A DNA stretch of 64,000 nucleotides from CAG-632 sp963626805 (GCA_963626805.1 CAVFXS010000023.1:62001-126000), one strand, 5' to 3'; positions 52,324 through 60,605 are shown, counted from the first letter of the stretch. Numbers and translations are program-made. Notes: generated by a model not told the origin, from the sequence alone.

Positions 52324-53481
52324 ATGAACCGGTTGATATATTTGGATAATGCAGCAACAACACAGACGGATCCGCAGGTGGTAGAGGCAATGCTTCCGTT
52401 TTTTACGGAGACCTATGGAAATCCGGCAGCAATTTACGGGTTTGCAGGTGCGTCCAAGGCGGCTGTGGAGCAGGCACGGGAGATAGTGGCAAAGAATATA
52501 CATGCGATGACGCGGGAGATTTATTTTACCGGAGGTGGCAGTGAATCGGATAACTGGGCGCTGAAGGCTGTGGCAGAGGCATATCGGGAAAAGGGCAGAC
52601 ATCTTATTACAACGAAGATCGAGCACCATGCCATCCTGCATACCTGTGAATGGCTGGAAAAGCACGGATATGAAGTGACTTATCTGGATGTGGATGAGCA
52701 TGGACTCATAAAACCGGAGGAACTGGAGGCGGCGATCCGGCCGGATACGATTCTGATTTCCGTGATGGCAGCGAATAACGAGATCGGAACGATCGAACCG
52801 TTAAAGGAGATCGGAGCAATCGCCAGAGCACATGGAGTTCTGTTCCATACGGATGCGGTACAGGCATTCGGGCATATACCGATTGATGTGAATGAGATGA
52901 ATATAGATCTGCTAAGTGCCAGCGGACATAAGCTGAACGGGCCAAAGGGAATCGGATTGCTTTATGTCAGAAAGACTGTGAAGCTGGTGTCCTTTATTCA
53001 TGGTGGGGCACAGGAACGCGGTCGACGGGCGGGCACCTTAAATGTACCGGGGATCGTAGGATTTGGCAAAGCCGCTGAACTGGCATTCTCACAGATGGAG
53101 TCACGGATGGCATATGAGAGCAGTCTGCGGGATCATTTGATCAAACGCGTATTAGATGAGATTCCGGATAGCCGGCTGAACGGAGATCCGGTAAGAAGAT
53201 TGCCAAACAATGCCAATCTGTCATTTCAGGGGATTGACGGAAATTCGCTATTGATCCTGCTGGATCAGAATGGAGTCTGCGGCTCCGCAGGTTCGGCCTG
53301 CGCATCGGGCTCACTGGATCCGTCACATGTCCTGCTTAGCATTGGAGTCACAAAGGAAGAGGCACGGGGAGCATTAAGACTCACGGTATCCCATCAGACA
53401 AGCATGGAAGAAATAGACCAGGCGGTTGAGATTTTGAAAAACGTGGTGGAACGACTGCGGGCGATGGAAAAGAAAAGATAG
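52324..53481 (+). CDS. Cysteine desulfurase (NifS/IscS family)
   Basis: A 385-residue PLP enzyme that takes sulfur from cysteine for Fe-S clusters and thio-modified tRNAs. Signatures are LDNAATTQTDPQV, GGGSESDNWALK, EHHAILHTCEW, HTDAVQAFGHIPI, the Schiff-base Lys in SASGHKLNGPKG (about 204), and the sulfur-accepting Cys in GSAGSACASGSLDPSH (about 326). No IscU scaffold is adjacent. The 156-base upstream gap is purine-rich, with several near-copies of GATCAGA and no clear promoter. A strong hairpin follows the stop. Confidence 0.95.
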   Translation: MNRLIYLDNAATTQTDPQVVEAMLPFFTETYGNPAAIYGFAGASKAAVEQAREIVAKNIHAMTREIYFTGGGSESDNWALKAVAEAYREKGRHLITTKIEHHAILHTCEWLEKHGYEVTYLDVDEHGLIKPEELEAAIRPDTILISVMAANNEIGTIEPLKEIGAIARAHGVLFHTDAVQAFGHIPIDVNEMNIDLLSASGHKLNGPKGIGLLYVRKTVKLVSFIHGGAQERGRRAGTLNVPGIVGFGKAAELAFSQMESRMAYESSLRDHLIKRVLDEIPDSRLNGDPVRRLPNNANLSFQGIDGNSLLILLDQNGVCGSAGSACASGSLDPSHVLLSIGVTKEEARGALRLTVSHQTSMEEIDQAVEILKNVVERLRAMEKKR

Positions 53482-53497
53482 TATAGTCTAAATGTTA

Positions 53498-53536
53498 AAG
53501 TATCTCCTAAAATATGATATATTTTAGGAGATACTT
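53498..53536. terminator. 18-base-arm perfect hairpin after the cysteine desulfurase gene
   Basis: AAGTATCTCCTAAAATAT and ATATTTTAGGAGATACTT form a perfect 18-base stem with loop GAT. The T-run is weak (TTCGATTT), so it may act as a bidirectional terminator or a 3'-end stabiliser. The right arm contains TAGGAG, but the ribosome binding site of the short frame downstream is a separate copy at 53545-53550. Confidence 0.6.
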
Positions 53537-53559
53537 CGATTTATAGGAGGAAATAAGGA

Positions 53560-53598
53560 ATGAGAATATTGATTTATATCAAGATTATCGAACCATGA
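53560..53598 (+). CDS. 12-codon ORF with strong ribosome binding site (candidate leader peptide)
   Basis: AGGAGG (53545-53550) lies nine bases before ATG 53560, which opens a frame for MRILIYIKIIEP and a stop. It ends about 40 bases before the nuclease start. The Shine-Dalgarno is the best in the region and serves no longer frame. The peptide has four Ile and no obvious regulatory amino acid run. It could be a leader peptide or a decayed gene. Confidence 0.4.
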   Translation: MRILIYIKIIEP

Positions 53599-53637
53599 AA
53601 AGAGAGTGAATAGTTGAAAAACGAAAGGAGAATCGTG

Positions 53638-54354
53638 ATGAGGAAAAAAGGTGGAGCTGCGATACTGGCAGTCTGTGTTTTGGGAATCTTAACGATGCTT
53701 TTTGCAGGCCCGGCAGATAGAAATTCAACTAATAAATCAGAATTGGAATTTACATATGCGGATCTACCGGCTTATTCGGATGTCCCATATGTTGAGGTGA
53801 ATGATAATAACCCATATTTTGAAGATGAAGAGCTGACGACAGATGCATTTGAACTCTACAGTGATCTGGATGATCTGGGACGCTGTGGAACTGCGTATGC
53901 CAATATATGTCGGGAGCTTATGCCGACGGAGAAGCGGGGCGAGATCGGACAGATCAAGCCGAGCGGCTGGCATACAGTGAAATATCCGGAGCAGATAACA
54001 GAGAATTATCTGTATAATCGTTGTCATCTGATTGCTTATCAGCTGGCGGGCGAGAATGCCAACGAGAAGAATCTGATTACCGGTACCCGGTATATGAATG
54101 CAACCGGTATGGTACCATTTGAGAACGAGGTGGCAGAGTATGTGAAGGAAACCGATCACCATGTGCTTTATCGGGTGACACCGGTATTTGAAGGGGAGAA
54201 TCTGGTTGCATCCGGGGTATTGATAGAAGCTGAGTCTGTGGAAGATCAGGGTGCCGGAGTGAAATTCTGTGTATTTTGCTATAATGTACAGCCGGGTATC
54301 GGAATTGATTATGCAACCGGAGATAGCTGGGTAGCGGATACAGAGGTCAGATAG
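53638..54354 (+). CDS. Secreted DNA/RNA non-specific endonuclease
   Basis: A 238-residue exported nuclease. The signal segment (about 4-24) is followed by a charged linker and the beta-beta-alpha-metal nuclease domain (about 75-235). Its active-site strand reads YNRCHLIAYQLAGENANEKN (about residues 126-145), with the general-base His and metal-binding Asn, in the arrangement of the streptococcal EndA/Spd family. Substrate is extracellular DNA or RNA. A TTG at 53614 opens the frame, but AAAGGAG before ATG 53638 has seven bases spacing. The enzyme sits between sulfur-metabolism genes without evident connection. Confidence 0.88.
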   Translation: MRKKGGAAILAVCVLGILTMLFAGPADRNSTNKSELEFTYADLPAYSDVPYVEVNDNNPYFEDEELTTDAFELYSDLDDLGRCGTAYANICRELMPTEKRGEIGQIKPSGWHTVKYPEQITENYLYNRCHLIAYQLAGENANEKNLITGTRYMNATGMVPFENEVAEYVKETDHHVLYRVTPVFEGENLVASGVLIEAESVEDQGAGVKFCVFCYNVQPGIGIDYATGDSWVADTEVR

Positions 54355-54420
54355 GTAGATGGTTACGTCTGGAATAACAGCTATAGCCGTTACCTATAGC
54401 CGGCTCTTAGTTTCCTGTAT

Positions 54421-54449
54421 TAGACAACCTATGATAGGCATGGTAATAT
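54421..54449 (+). promoter_or_regulatory. Extended -10 promoter of the metY leader
   Basis: TAGACA (54421-54426), 17 bases, then TAATAT (54444-54449) preceded by TGG, an extended -10. Transcription would start near 54456, giving a leader of about 235 bases before metY. A short hairpin (GCTATAG/CTATAGC, about 54380-54400) lies upstream and belongs to the nuclease transcript end. Confidence 0.6.
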
Positions 54450-54501
54450 ATCCTTGTAATCAGGTAGGAAATAAAGCTACTACAACATGAGATACATAGA
54501 A

Positions 54502-54576
54502 ATGAGGTTGATGCTTATGAGACAGATCAAAATAAGATACGGAGTCGCTAATTACAACCGAATGTGTTGCCGTTAA
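54502..54576 (+). CDS. Cysteine-containing leader peptide upstream of metY
   Basis: An upstream open frame of 24 codons (from ATG 54502) or 19 codons (from ATG 54517, with GAGG nine bases upstream), ending in Asn-Arg-Met-Cys-Cys-Arg and TAA. Two adjacent Cys codons and a Met codon just before the stop are what a cysteine- or methionine-sensing attenuation peptide needs. The downstream gene makes these amino acids. It is followed by GTTA-AGGA-TAAC and, before the metY ribosome binding site, a GCAGG/CCTGC hairpin, but no T-run, so control might be translational. Confidence 0.55.
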   Translation: MRLMLMRQIKIRYGVANYNRMCCR

Positions 54577-54690
54577 GGATAACAGATTGGAATAAACTCA
54601 GAAATAAAGACATCAGAAAAAGATATATAACGATACAAAAATAAAACAGAAATACACAGCAGGAACAAGCCTGCAGAAAGAGGTAAAATT

Positions 54691-55998
54691 ATGGGAAAGA
54701 AATCATACGCAGAAAGAAATTTGAAATTTGAAACATTACAGTTACACGTTGGACAGGAACAACCGGATCCGGTTACTGACTCCAGAGCCGTTCCGATCTA
54801 TCAGACATCTTCTTATGTGTTCCGTAACTGCGAACATGCAGCAGCAAGATTTGGCCTGACAGATGCCGGTAATATTTACGGACGTCTGACCAATCCGACC
54901 GAGGATATTTTCGAGCAGAGAATCGCAGCTTTGGAAGGCGGTGTGGCAGCACTTGCAGTTGCATCCGGTGCAGCAGCTATCGCATATACGATTGAGAATC
55001 TGGCACAGAACGGTGACCATATCGTAGCAGCTAAGAATATTTACGGTGGTACTTACAACCTGTTGGAGCATACCCTCCCACAGTATGGCATTCATACCAC
55101 ATTCGTAGATCCGTTCAATTATGATGAGGTTGAGCAGGCAATTCAGGATAACACAAAGGCAGTCTTCATTGAGACTCTTGGTAATCCGAATTCCGATGTC
55201 GTTGATATTGAGAAAATAGCAGGAATCGCACATGCACACAAGATTCCGTTGGTAATTGATAATACATTTGCAACTCCATACCTGGTTCGTCCGATTGAGT
55301 ATGGTGCAGATATCGTAGTGCATTCAGCAACAAAGTTCATTGGTGGTCACGGAACGACCATCGGTGGCGTAATCATAGACAGCGGTAAGTTTGACTGGGA
55401 AGCAAGCGGCAAGTTCGCATCTCTCACCGAGCCAAACCCAAGCTACCATGGTATCAGCTTTACGAAAGCAGTCGGACCGGCAGCCTTCGTAACGAAAATT
55501 CGTGCAATCCTCCTTCGTGATACCGGTGCTACCCTGTCACCATTCCATGCATTCATCTTCCTGCAGGGCCTGGAAACACTCTCCCTCCGTGTGGAACGCC
55601 ATGTAGAGAATGCATTGAAGGTTGTTGAATATCTGAAGAATCATCCACAGGTTGAGGCCGTTCATCATCCGTCAATTTCTACGGATCCGGAACAGCAGGC
55701 ACTGTATAAGAAATACTTCCCGAATGGCGGTGGTTCCATCTTTACATTTGAGATCAAGGGCGATGCACAGAAGGCAAAGGACTTTATTGATAATCTGGAG
55801 CTGTTCTCTCTGCTGGCTAATGTTGCAGATGTAAAATCACTGGTAATCCATCCGGCATCTACCACACACTCTCAGTTAAATGAGGAGGAGCTGTTAGATC
55901 AGGGTATTAAGCCAAACACCATCCGTCTTTCAATCGGAACAGAAAACATTGATGATATTATTGAAGATCTGGATGAGGCATTCAAGGCAATTCAGTAA
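54691..55998 (+). CDS. metY: O-acetylhomoserine sulfhydrylase / cysteine synthase (MetY)
   Basis: A 435-residue PLP enzyme that joins sulfide to O-acetylhomoserine, and often to O-acetylserine. Signatures are the N-terminal FETLQLHVGQEQPDPVTDSR, then QTSSYVFRN, the Tyr/Arg segment YGRLTNPTEDIFEQRIAALEGG (read in two parts), the Lys in VVHSATKFIGGHGTTIGG (about residue 212) and the C-terminal IRLSIGTENIDDIIEDLDEA. Length and the insertion after the Lys are typical of MetY, not of the 380-residue MetB/MetC. It opens at ATG 54691 behind AAAGAGG. Codon use is optimised, so expression is probably high. Confidence 0.96.
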   Translation: MGKKSYAERNLKFETLQLHVGQEQPDPVTDSRAVPIYQTSSYVFRNCEHAAARFGLTDAGNIYGRLTNPTEDIFEQRIAALEGGVAALAVASGAAAIAYTIENLAQNGDHIVAAKNIYGGTYNLLEHTLPQYGIHTTFVDPFNYDEVEQAIQDNTKAVFIETLGNPNSDVVDIEKIAGIAHAHKIPLVIDNTFATPYLVRPIEYGADIVVHSATKFIGGHGTTIGGVIIDSGKFDWEASGKFASLTEPNPSYHGISFTKAVGPAAFVTKIRAILLRDTGATLSPFHAFIFLQGLETLSLRVERHVENALKVVEYLKNHPQVEAVHHPSISTDPEQQALYKKYFPNGGGSIFTFEIKGDAQKAKDFIDNLELFSLLANVADVKSLVIHPASTTHSQLNEEELLDQGIKPNTIRLSIGTENIDDIIEDLDEAFKAIQ

Positions 55999-56051
55999 GC
56001 GGTAAGAAAACACGAAAATATATTTTCTAAGAAGTTGAAGTGAGTGATAGA

Positions 56052-56095
56052 AGGGGAATTCCTGAAAAACAAAGGAATTCCTCTTTATTCTATTT
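56052..56095 (+). terminator. Intrinsic terminator of metY
   Basis: AGGGGAATTCC (56052-56062) pairs with GGAATTCCTCT (56074-56084) over 11 base pairs with one G-U, followed by TTATTCTATTTTC. Confidence 0.85.
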
Positions 56096-56173
56096 TCAAA
56101 TGCACGGAAAAATGATAGGATAAGCAATGGAAAAGTGAAAGTAATAAACATGTAGGATGCATGAGGAGTCATT

Positions 56174-57367
56174 ATGTATAAAAGAACCATAGAAGAATAT
56201 ATGCAGGATCATCGGGAGAAGCGACTGATCGATATGCGAAAGCCGGAAGATTTTGAGCAGGAGACCTGTCCGGGAGCAGAGAATCTGTTTTATGAACCGT
56301 TTGGGGACGAGGTGCCGGAGTTTCCGAAGGATAAGCCGATTTATTTATTATGCTATACCGGTAGGTGGAGCGACGAGTGGGCAGAGGAGCTGGAGCAGCG
56401 TGGCTGCGAGGCATATAGCATTCAGGGCGGATTTGTGGAATATCTGCGGATTCATCTGAATGAAATGATGGACCGGTTAGAGCAGGATCAGGTGGATACC
56501 GATACGATCTGCAAGGATGTGGAGCGAAGCATTGTAAAGAAGTTCCGGAAGGATATCTGGCGGAAGTTTACGCAGGGAATCAATGAATATGAGATGATAC
56601 AGGATGGGGATAAGATTGCGGTCTGCATTTCCGGTGGTAAGGATTCCATGCTTATGGCGAAGCTGTTTCAGGAGCTGGAGCGTCATGGCAGAAAGAATTT
56701 CGAGGTTGTATATCTGGTTATGAATCCGGGCTATAATGATGTGAATTATCAGCGGATCTTAACCAATGCGAAGCTGCTTCATGTGCCGATTACGGTGTTT
56801 AAGACGGAAATCTTTGATACGGTGGCAGACGTGGGTGATTCTCCGTGCTATCTCTGCGCCAGAATGCGGCGGGGATATTTATACAGTAAGGCTAAAGAGC
56901 TGGGCTGTAATAAGATTGCACTCGGTCACCATTATGATGATGTGATTGAAACGATTCTTATGGGAATGCTTTACGGTGGGCAGGTGCAGACTATGATGCC
57001 GAAGCTACACAGTACGAACTTTGAAGGCATGGAGCTGATCCGGCCGCTGTATCTGGTCCGGGAGGATGCGATTAAGCACTGGCGGGATTACAATCATTTG
57101 CAGTTTATACAATGTGCCTGCCGATTTACGGAGAGCTGTGCTTCCTGCGGCGGAACGGAGAAGGGCTCCAAACGTGCAGAAATCAAGGAGCTGATCCGGA
57201 CGTTGGCAGAGCAGAATCCGGTGATCGAGAAGAACATTTTCCGGAGTGTTGAGAATGTAAATTTAAGCACAATTATTGCTTATAAGAAGGACGGCGTGAA
57301 ACATCATTTTCTGGACACGTATGACGGAGATGCGGGGGAGGTAAATCCGAAAGCAGAGCAGTCCTGA
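56174..57367 (+). CDS. Rhodanese - TtcA-like PP-loop ATPase fusion
   Basis: A 397-residue protein. The N-terminal domain (about 1-100) is a rhodanese with the active-site Cys in LLCYTGRWSDEW (about residue 59). The C-terminal domain (about 125-390) is a TtcA/TilS-type ATP pyrophosphatase with the P-loop ISGGKDS (about 153-159), a Cys pair in PCYLCARMRRG, HHYDDVIETILMGMLYGG and a third Cys cluster CACRFTESCASCGG, which suggests an iron-sulfur cluster. TtcA makes 2-thiocytidine in tRNA. The rhodanese probably carries the sulfur, so the chain combines sulfur relay and tRNA activation. Confidence 0.88.
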   Translation: MYKRTIEEYMQDHREKRLIDMRKPEDFEQETCPGAENLFYEPFGDEVPEFPKDKPIYLLCYTGRWSDEWAEELEQRGCEAYSIQGGFVEYLRIHLNEMMDRLEQDQVDTDTICKDVERSIVKKFRKDIWRKFTQGINEYEMIQDGDKIAVCISGGKDSMLMAKLFQELERHGRKNFEVVYLVMNPGYNDVNYQRILTNAKLLHVPITVFKTEIFDTVADVGDSPCYLCARMRRGYLYSKAKELGCNKIALGHHYDDVIETILMGMLYGGQVQTMMPKLHSTNFEGMELIRPLYLVREDAIKHWRDYNHLQFIQCACRFTESCASCGGTEKGSKRAEIKELIRTLAEQNPVIEKNIFRSVENVNLSTIIAYKKDGVKHHFLDTYDGDAGEVNPKAEQS

Positions 57368-57424
57368 ATGCCGGAAAGGGATAGTATCGGAAATCAGACA
57401 ATAAAATTTATTCTGTTTTGCTAC

Positions 57425-57453
57425 TTGTAATATACCCATAGGGGGTATATAAT
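57425..57453 (+). promoter_or_regulatory. csoR-copA promoter with CsoR-type operator
   Basis: TTGTAA (57425-57430), a 17-base spacer and TATAAT (57448-57453). The spacer holds the pseudo-palindrome TATACCCATAGGGGGTATA (57431-57449), which has the G-tract inverted repeat typical of CsoR operators. Bound repressor would cover both promoter elements. Confidence 0.82.
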
Positions 57454-57501
57454 ATCGACCGTAATGAGATAACACATAACAGTGGAAAGCGAGGTGGCAT
57501 C

Positions 57502-57810
57502 ATGCAGAAAGAGAATAACTGCTGTTGTTCCCATAAGACCAAGGAGCGGGACGAACAGGAATATAAGGATCTGATCCATCGGTTGAACCGGATCGAGGGG
57601 CAGATACGCGGGATTCGTGGAATGGTAGAACGGGATGCCTATTGTACAGACATTCTGGTTCAGGTGTCGGCGGTCAATGCAGCCCTGAACAGTTTTAATA
57701 AAGTTCTTTTGGCAAACCACATAAAAACCTGCGTAACAAGGGATATTAAAGAGGGAAAAGAAGAAACGGTTGACGAGCTGGTAACCGTTCTTCAGAAACT
57801 GATGAAATAA
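57502..57810 (+). CDS. csoR: CsoR-family copper-sensing repressor
   Basis: A 102-residue all-helical DNA-binding repressor. The Cu(I) ligands are in place: Cys48 (AYCTD), His73 (ANHIKTCV) and Cys77, with the spacing of 25 and 4 residues seen in CsoR. An additional Cys-rich N-terminus (NCCCSH) is unusual and may bind copper too. It controls the downstream copA, which follows after about 120 bases. GAGGTGG precedes the start. Confidence 0.94.
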   Translation: MQKENNCCCSHKTKERDEQEYKDLIHRLNRIEGQIRGIRGMVERDAYCTDILVQVSAVNAALNSFNKVLLANHIKTCVTRDIKEGKEETVDELVTVLQKLMK

Positions 57811-57929
57811 CACAATATGGAAGAAAAATCAGGAAACGGAGAACTGAAAACAGGAAGTAAGAACCGGGAGACAGGAATGGAAAAATAAGAATTGAAAAAT
57901 GAAAATAAAACAGAAAGTTGGTGATAATT

Positions 57930-60566
57930 ATGGAGCAGTATAATGTAACCGGAATGAGCTGTGCAGCATGCAGTGCCAGAGTGGAAAAAGCAGTTTCCAA
58001 GGTTCCGGGAGTGACATCCTGTTCTGTCAGTTTACTGACAAACTCCATGGGAGTAGAAGGAACGGCGGCAGCCGCTGACATTATTCAGGCGGTTGAGGCG
58101 GCCGGATATGGTGCAAGCAGAAAGGGCGCAGCCGGATCGGAGGCTTCTTCCGGTCATAACGGATATGATTCCATCCGGGCAATGGAGGATTCATTGGAGG
58201 ATAAAGCGACACCTGCATTGAAAAAGCGGCTGATCGCATCCGTTGGATTTCTGATCGCCCTGATGTATGTATCAATGGGACATATGATGTGGGGCTGGCC
58301 GTTGCCTGCATTTATGGCAGACAATCATGTGGCAATGGGATTGTTCCAGATGCTGTTGACCATTATCATTATGGTGATCAACCAGAAGTTCTTCATCAGT
58401 GGATTCCGGGGCCTGATCCACCGGGCACCAAACATGGATACGCTGGTAGCACTCGGTGCGACTGCGGCGTTTGGATACAGCACCTATGCATTATTTGCAA
58501 TGACGGATGCACAGATGAACGGTGATATGGAACGTGTCATGTCCTATATGCATGATTTCTATTTTGAATCGGCAGCCATGATCCTGACGCTGATCACAGT
58601 CGGAAAAATGCTGGAAGCGAAGTCAAAGGGCAGAACCACCGATGCGATTAAGAGCTTAATGCGGCTGGCACCGAAGACTGCTACGATTCTGCGGGATGGA
58701 CAGGAGGTAGTTGTAGAAGTAAGCCAGGTAAAGCAGGGAGACCTGTTTGTGGTACGTCCCGGTGAGAATATTCCGGTGGATGGTGTTGTAATAGAAGGGA
58801 ATAGTGCGGTAAATGAATCAGCACTGACAGGAGAAAGCATACCGGTTGATAAGGAGCCGGGCAGTACCGTGTCGGCGGCTACGAGTAATCAGTCCGGCTT
58901 CCTGAAATGTCAGGCAACGCATGTCGGCGAGGACACGACACTGGCACAGATCATCCAGATGGTCAGTGATGCGGCGGCAACGAAGGCACCGATCGCAAAG
59001 GTAGCAGATAAGGTGTCCGGCGTATTTGTACCGGTGGTCATCGGCATTGCACTGGTTACGATTGCAGTCTGGCTGCTGGCAGGAGAGAGCTTCGGATTTG
59101 CTCTGGCAAGAGGTATCTCGGTACTGGTTATCAGCTGTCCGTGTGCATTGGGACTGGCAACTCCGGTTGCAATCATGGTAGGTAACGGAGTCGGTGCAAA
59201 GAACGGGATCCTGTTTAAGACTGCAGTTTCCCTGGAGGAAACCGGTAAGACGGAGATCGTCGCTCTGGATAAGACCGGTACGATCACCAGAGGTGAATCG
59301 CGTGTTACGGATATTCTGCCGGGAGACGGATTGTCGGAAGAAGAACTGCTGACCTTTGCCTGTGCATTGGAAAAGCAGAGTGAGCATCCGCTGGCGAAGG
59401 CGGTACTGGCATACTGTGAAGAACATCCGGTCCAGGGGCTGGAGGTGCAGGATTTCCGGGTTCTGCCGGGCAATGGATTATCCGGTACGATCGGAGCGGA
59501 AACCGTCTGGGGCGGTAATGCGGTATATATCAGAACGCAGCTGAATGCGGAGATGGATATCAAGGCACAGGCAGACCGCCTGGCGAAAGACGGTAAGACG
59601 CCGCTTTATTTCGCAAGGCAGAAGACAGATGGCAGCCGGGAGCTGCTGGGTGTGATAGCGGTTGCAGACGTAATAAAGGAGGACAGCCCACAGGCGATTC
59701 GGGAGCTGAAAAACATGGGGGTCCATGTGGTAATGCTGACCGGTGATAATGAGCAGACCGCACAGGTAATCGGCACTCAGGTCGGTGTGGACGAAGTCAT
59801 TGCGGGTGTATTACCGGATGGTAAGGAAGCGGTGATCCGGCAGTTGAGGGAAAAGGGCAAGGTAGCCATGGTAGGTGACGGTATCAATGATGCACCGGCA
59901 CTGACCAGAGCGGATACCGGAATTGCAATCGGTGCAGGTACGGATATTGCGATCGATGCGGCAGATGTGGTACTGATGAAGAGTCAGTTAAGTGATGTGC
60001 CGGCGGCGATCCGTTTAAGCAGACGGACACTTCGGAACATTCATGAAAACCTGTTCTGGGCATTTATCTATAACATTATCGGAATCCCGCTTGCAGCAGG
60101 TGTCTGGATCCCGCTGTTTGGCTGGCAGTTAAACCCGATGTTCGGTGCAGCGGCAATGAGCCTTTCCAGCTTCTGTGTGGTTACGAATGCGTTGCGGCTG
60201 AATCTGGTAAAGATTCACGATTCCAGAAGAGACCGGAATCGGAGAAAGCATACAAATGTAGCAGTCAGTGATAAGAATGCAATAATAAATGAGACTGAAA
60301 TAGCAAATAAGAGCGCAGCAACAGAAAATAATAAGAAAGAATCGGAGGAAAATAATATGACAAAGACAATGAAGATTGAAGGAATGATGTGCGGACATTG
60401 TGAGGCACGGGTAAAGAAAGCCTTGGAGGCACTGGAGCAGGTAGAACAGGCAGAGGTAAGCCATGAGAAGGGAACCGCAGTAGTTACCTTAAAGGAAGCG
60501 GTTGTAGATATGGTGCTGAAGAAGGCTGTTGAGGATCAGGATTATAAGGTGACAGGAATTCAGTAA
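57930..60566 (+). CDS. copA: Copper-exporting P1B-type ATPase with N- and C-terminal metal-binding domains
   Basis: An 878-residue Cu(I) exporter of the cytoplasmic membrane. The N-terminal heavy-metal-associated domain has GMSCAACSARVEKA (Cys11, Cys14). Eight transmembrane segments follow, with SCPCALGLATP (about 400-410) as the copper site, DKTGTITRG as the phosphorylation motif (about 446), and MVGDGINDAPAL near 648. After the last helix comes a disordered linker of about 45 residues, then a second metal-binding domain with GMMCGHCEARVKKAL (about 820-834). The frame opens at GTG 57918, but GGTG with seven bases spacing fits ATG 57930. Coupled with csoR. Confidence 0.94.
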   Translation: MEQYNVTGMSCAACSARVEKAVSKVPGVTSCSVSLLTNSMGVEGTAAAADIIQAVEAAGYGASRKGAAGSEASSGHNGYDSIRAMEDSLEDKATPALKKRLIASVGFLIALMYVSMGHMMWGWPLPAFMADNHVAMGLFQMLLTIIIMVINQKFFISGFRGLIHRAPNMDTLVALGATAAFGYSTYALFAMTDAQMNGDMERVMSYMHDFYFESAAMILTLITVGKMLEAKSKGRTTDAIKSLMRLAPKTATILRDGQEVVVEVSQVKQGDLFVVRPGENIPVDGVVIEGNSAVNESALTGESIPVDKEPGSTVSAATSNQSGFLKCQATHVGEDTTLAQIIQMVSDAAATKAPIAKVADKVSGVFVPVVIGIALVTIAVWLLAGESFGFALARGISVLVISCPCALGLATPVAIMVGNGVGAKNGILFKTAVSLEETGKTEIVALDKTGTITRGESRVTDILPGDGLSEEELLTFACALEKQSEHPLAKAVLAYCEEHPVQGLEVQDFRVLPGNGLSGTIGAETVWGGNAVYIRTQLNAEMDIKAQADRLAKDGKTPLYFARQKTDGSRELLGVIAVADVIKEDSPQAIRELKNMGVHVVMLTGDNEQTAQVIGTQVGVDEVIAGVLPDGKEAVIRQLREKGKVAMVGDGINDAPALTRADTGIAIGAGTDIAIDAADVVLMKSQLSDVPAAIRLSRRTLRNIHENLFWAFIYNIIGIPLAAGVWIPLFGWQLNPMFGAAAMSLSSFCVVTNALRLNLVKIHDSRRDRNRRKHTNVAVSDKNAIINETEIANKSAATENNKKESEENNMTKTMKIEGMMCGHCEARVKKALEALEQVEQAEVSHEKGTAVVTLKEAVVDMVLKKAVEDQDYKVTGIQ
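60357..60566 (+). CDS. Internal in-frame start giving a CopZ-like copper chaperone
   Basis: Within copA, GGAGG (60344-60348) lies eight bases before an in-frame ATG at 60357. Initiation there would make a 69-residue protein starting MTKTMKIEGMMCGHC, which is the size and sequence of a free CopZ chaperone. The sequence just upstream codes for a Lys/Glu/Asn-rich linker, which is consistent with relaxed protein constraint and a conserved Shine-Dalgarno. In E. coli copA also yields a short chaperone, by frameshifting; here it would be by internal initiation. Confidence 0.6.
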   Translation: MTKTMKIEGMMCGHCEARVKKALEALEQVEQAEVSHEKGTAVVTLKEAVVDMVLKKAVEDQDYKVTGIQ

Positions 60567-60605
60567 AAAGCAGCAGGACAGTGAGCTTCATCATGAAAGG
60601 TAGTA

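Noticed and set aside
54355..54690. Known SAM riboswitch or T-box upstream of metY
   Set aside because: I looked for the conserved SAM-I core and the T-box GGTGG motif and found neither; the leader peptide is a better explanation.
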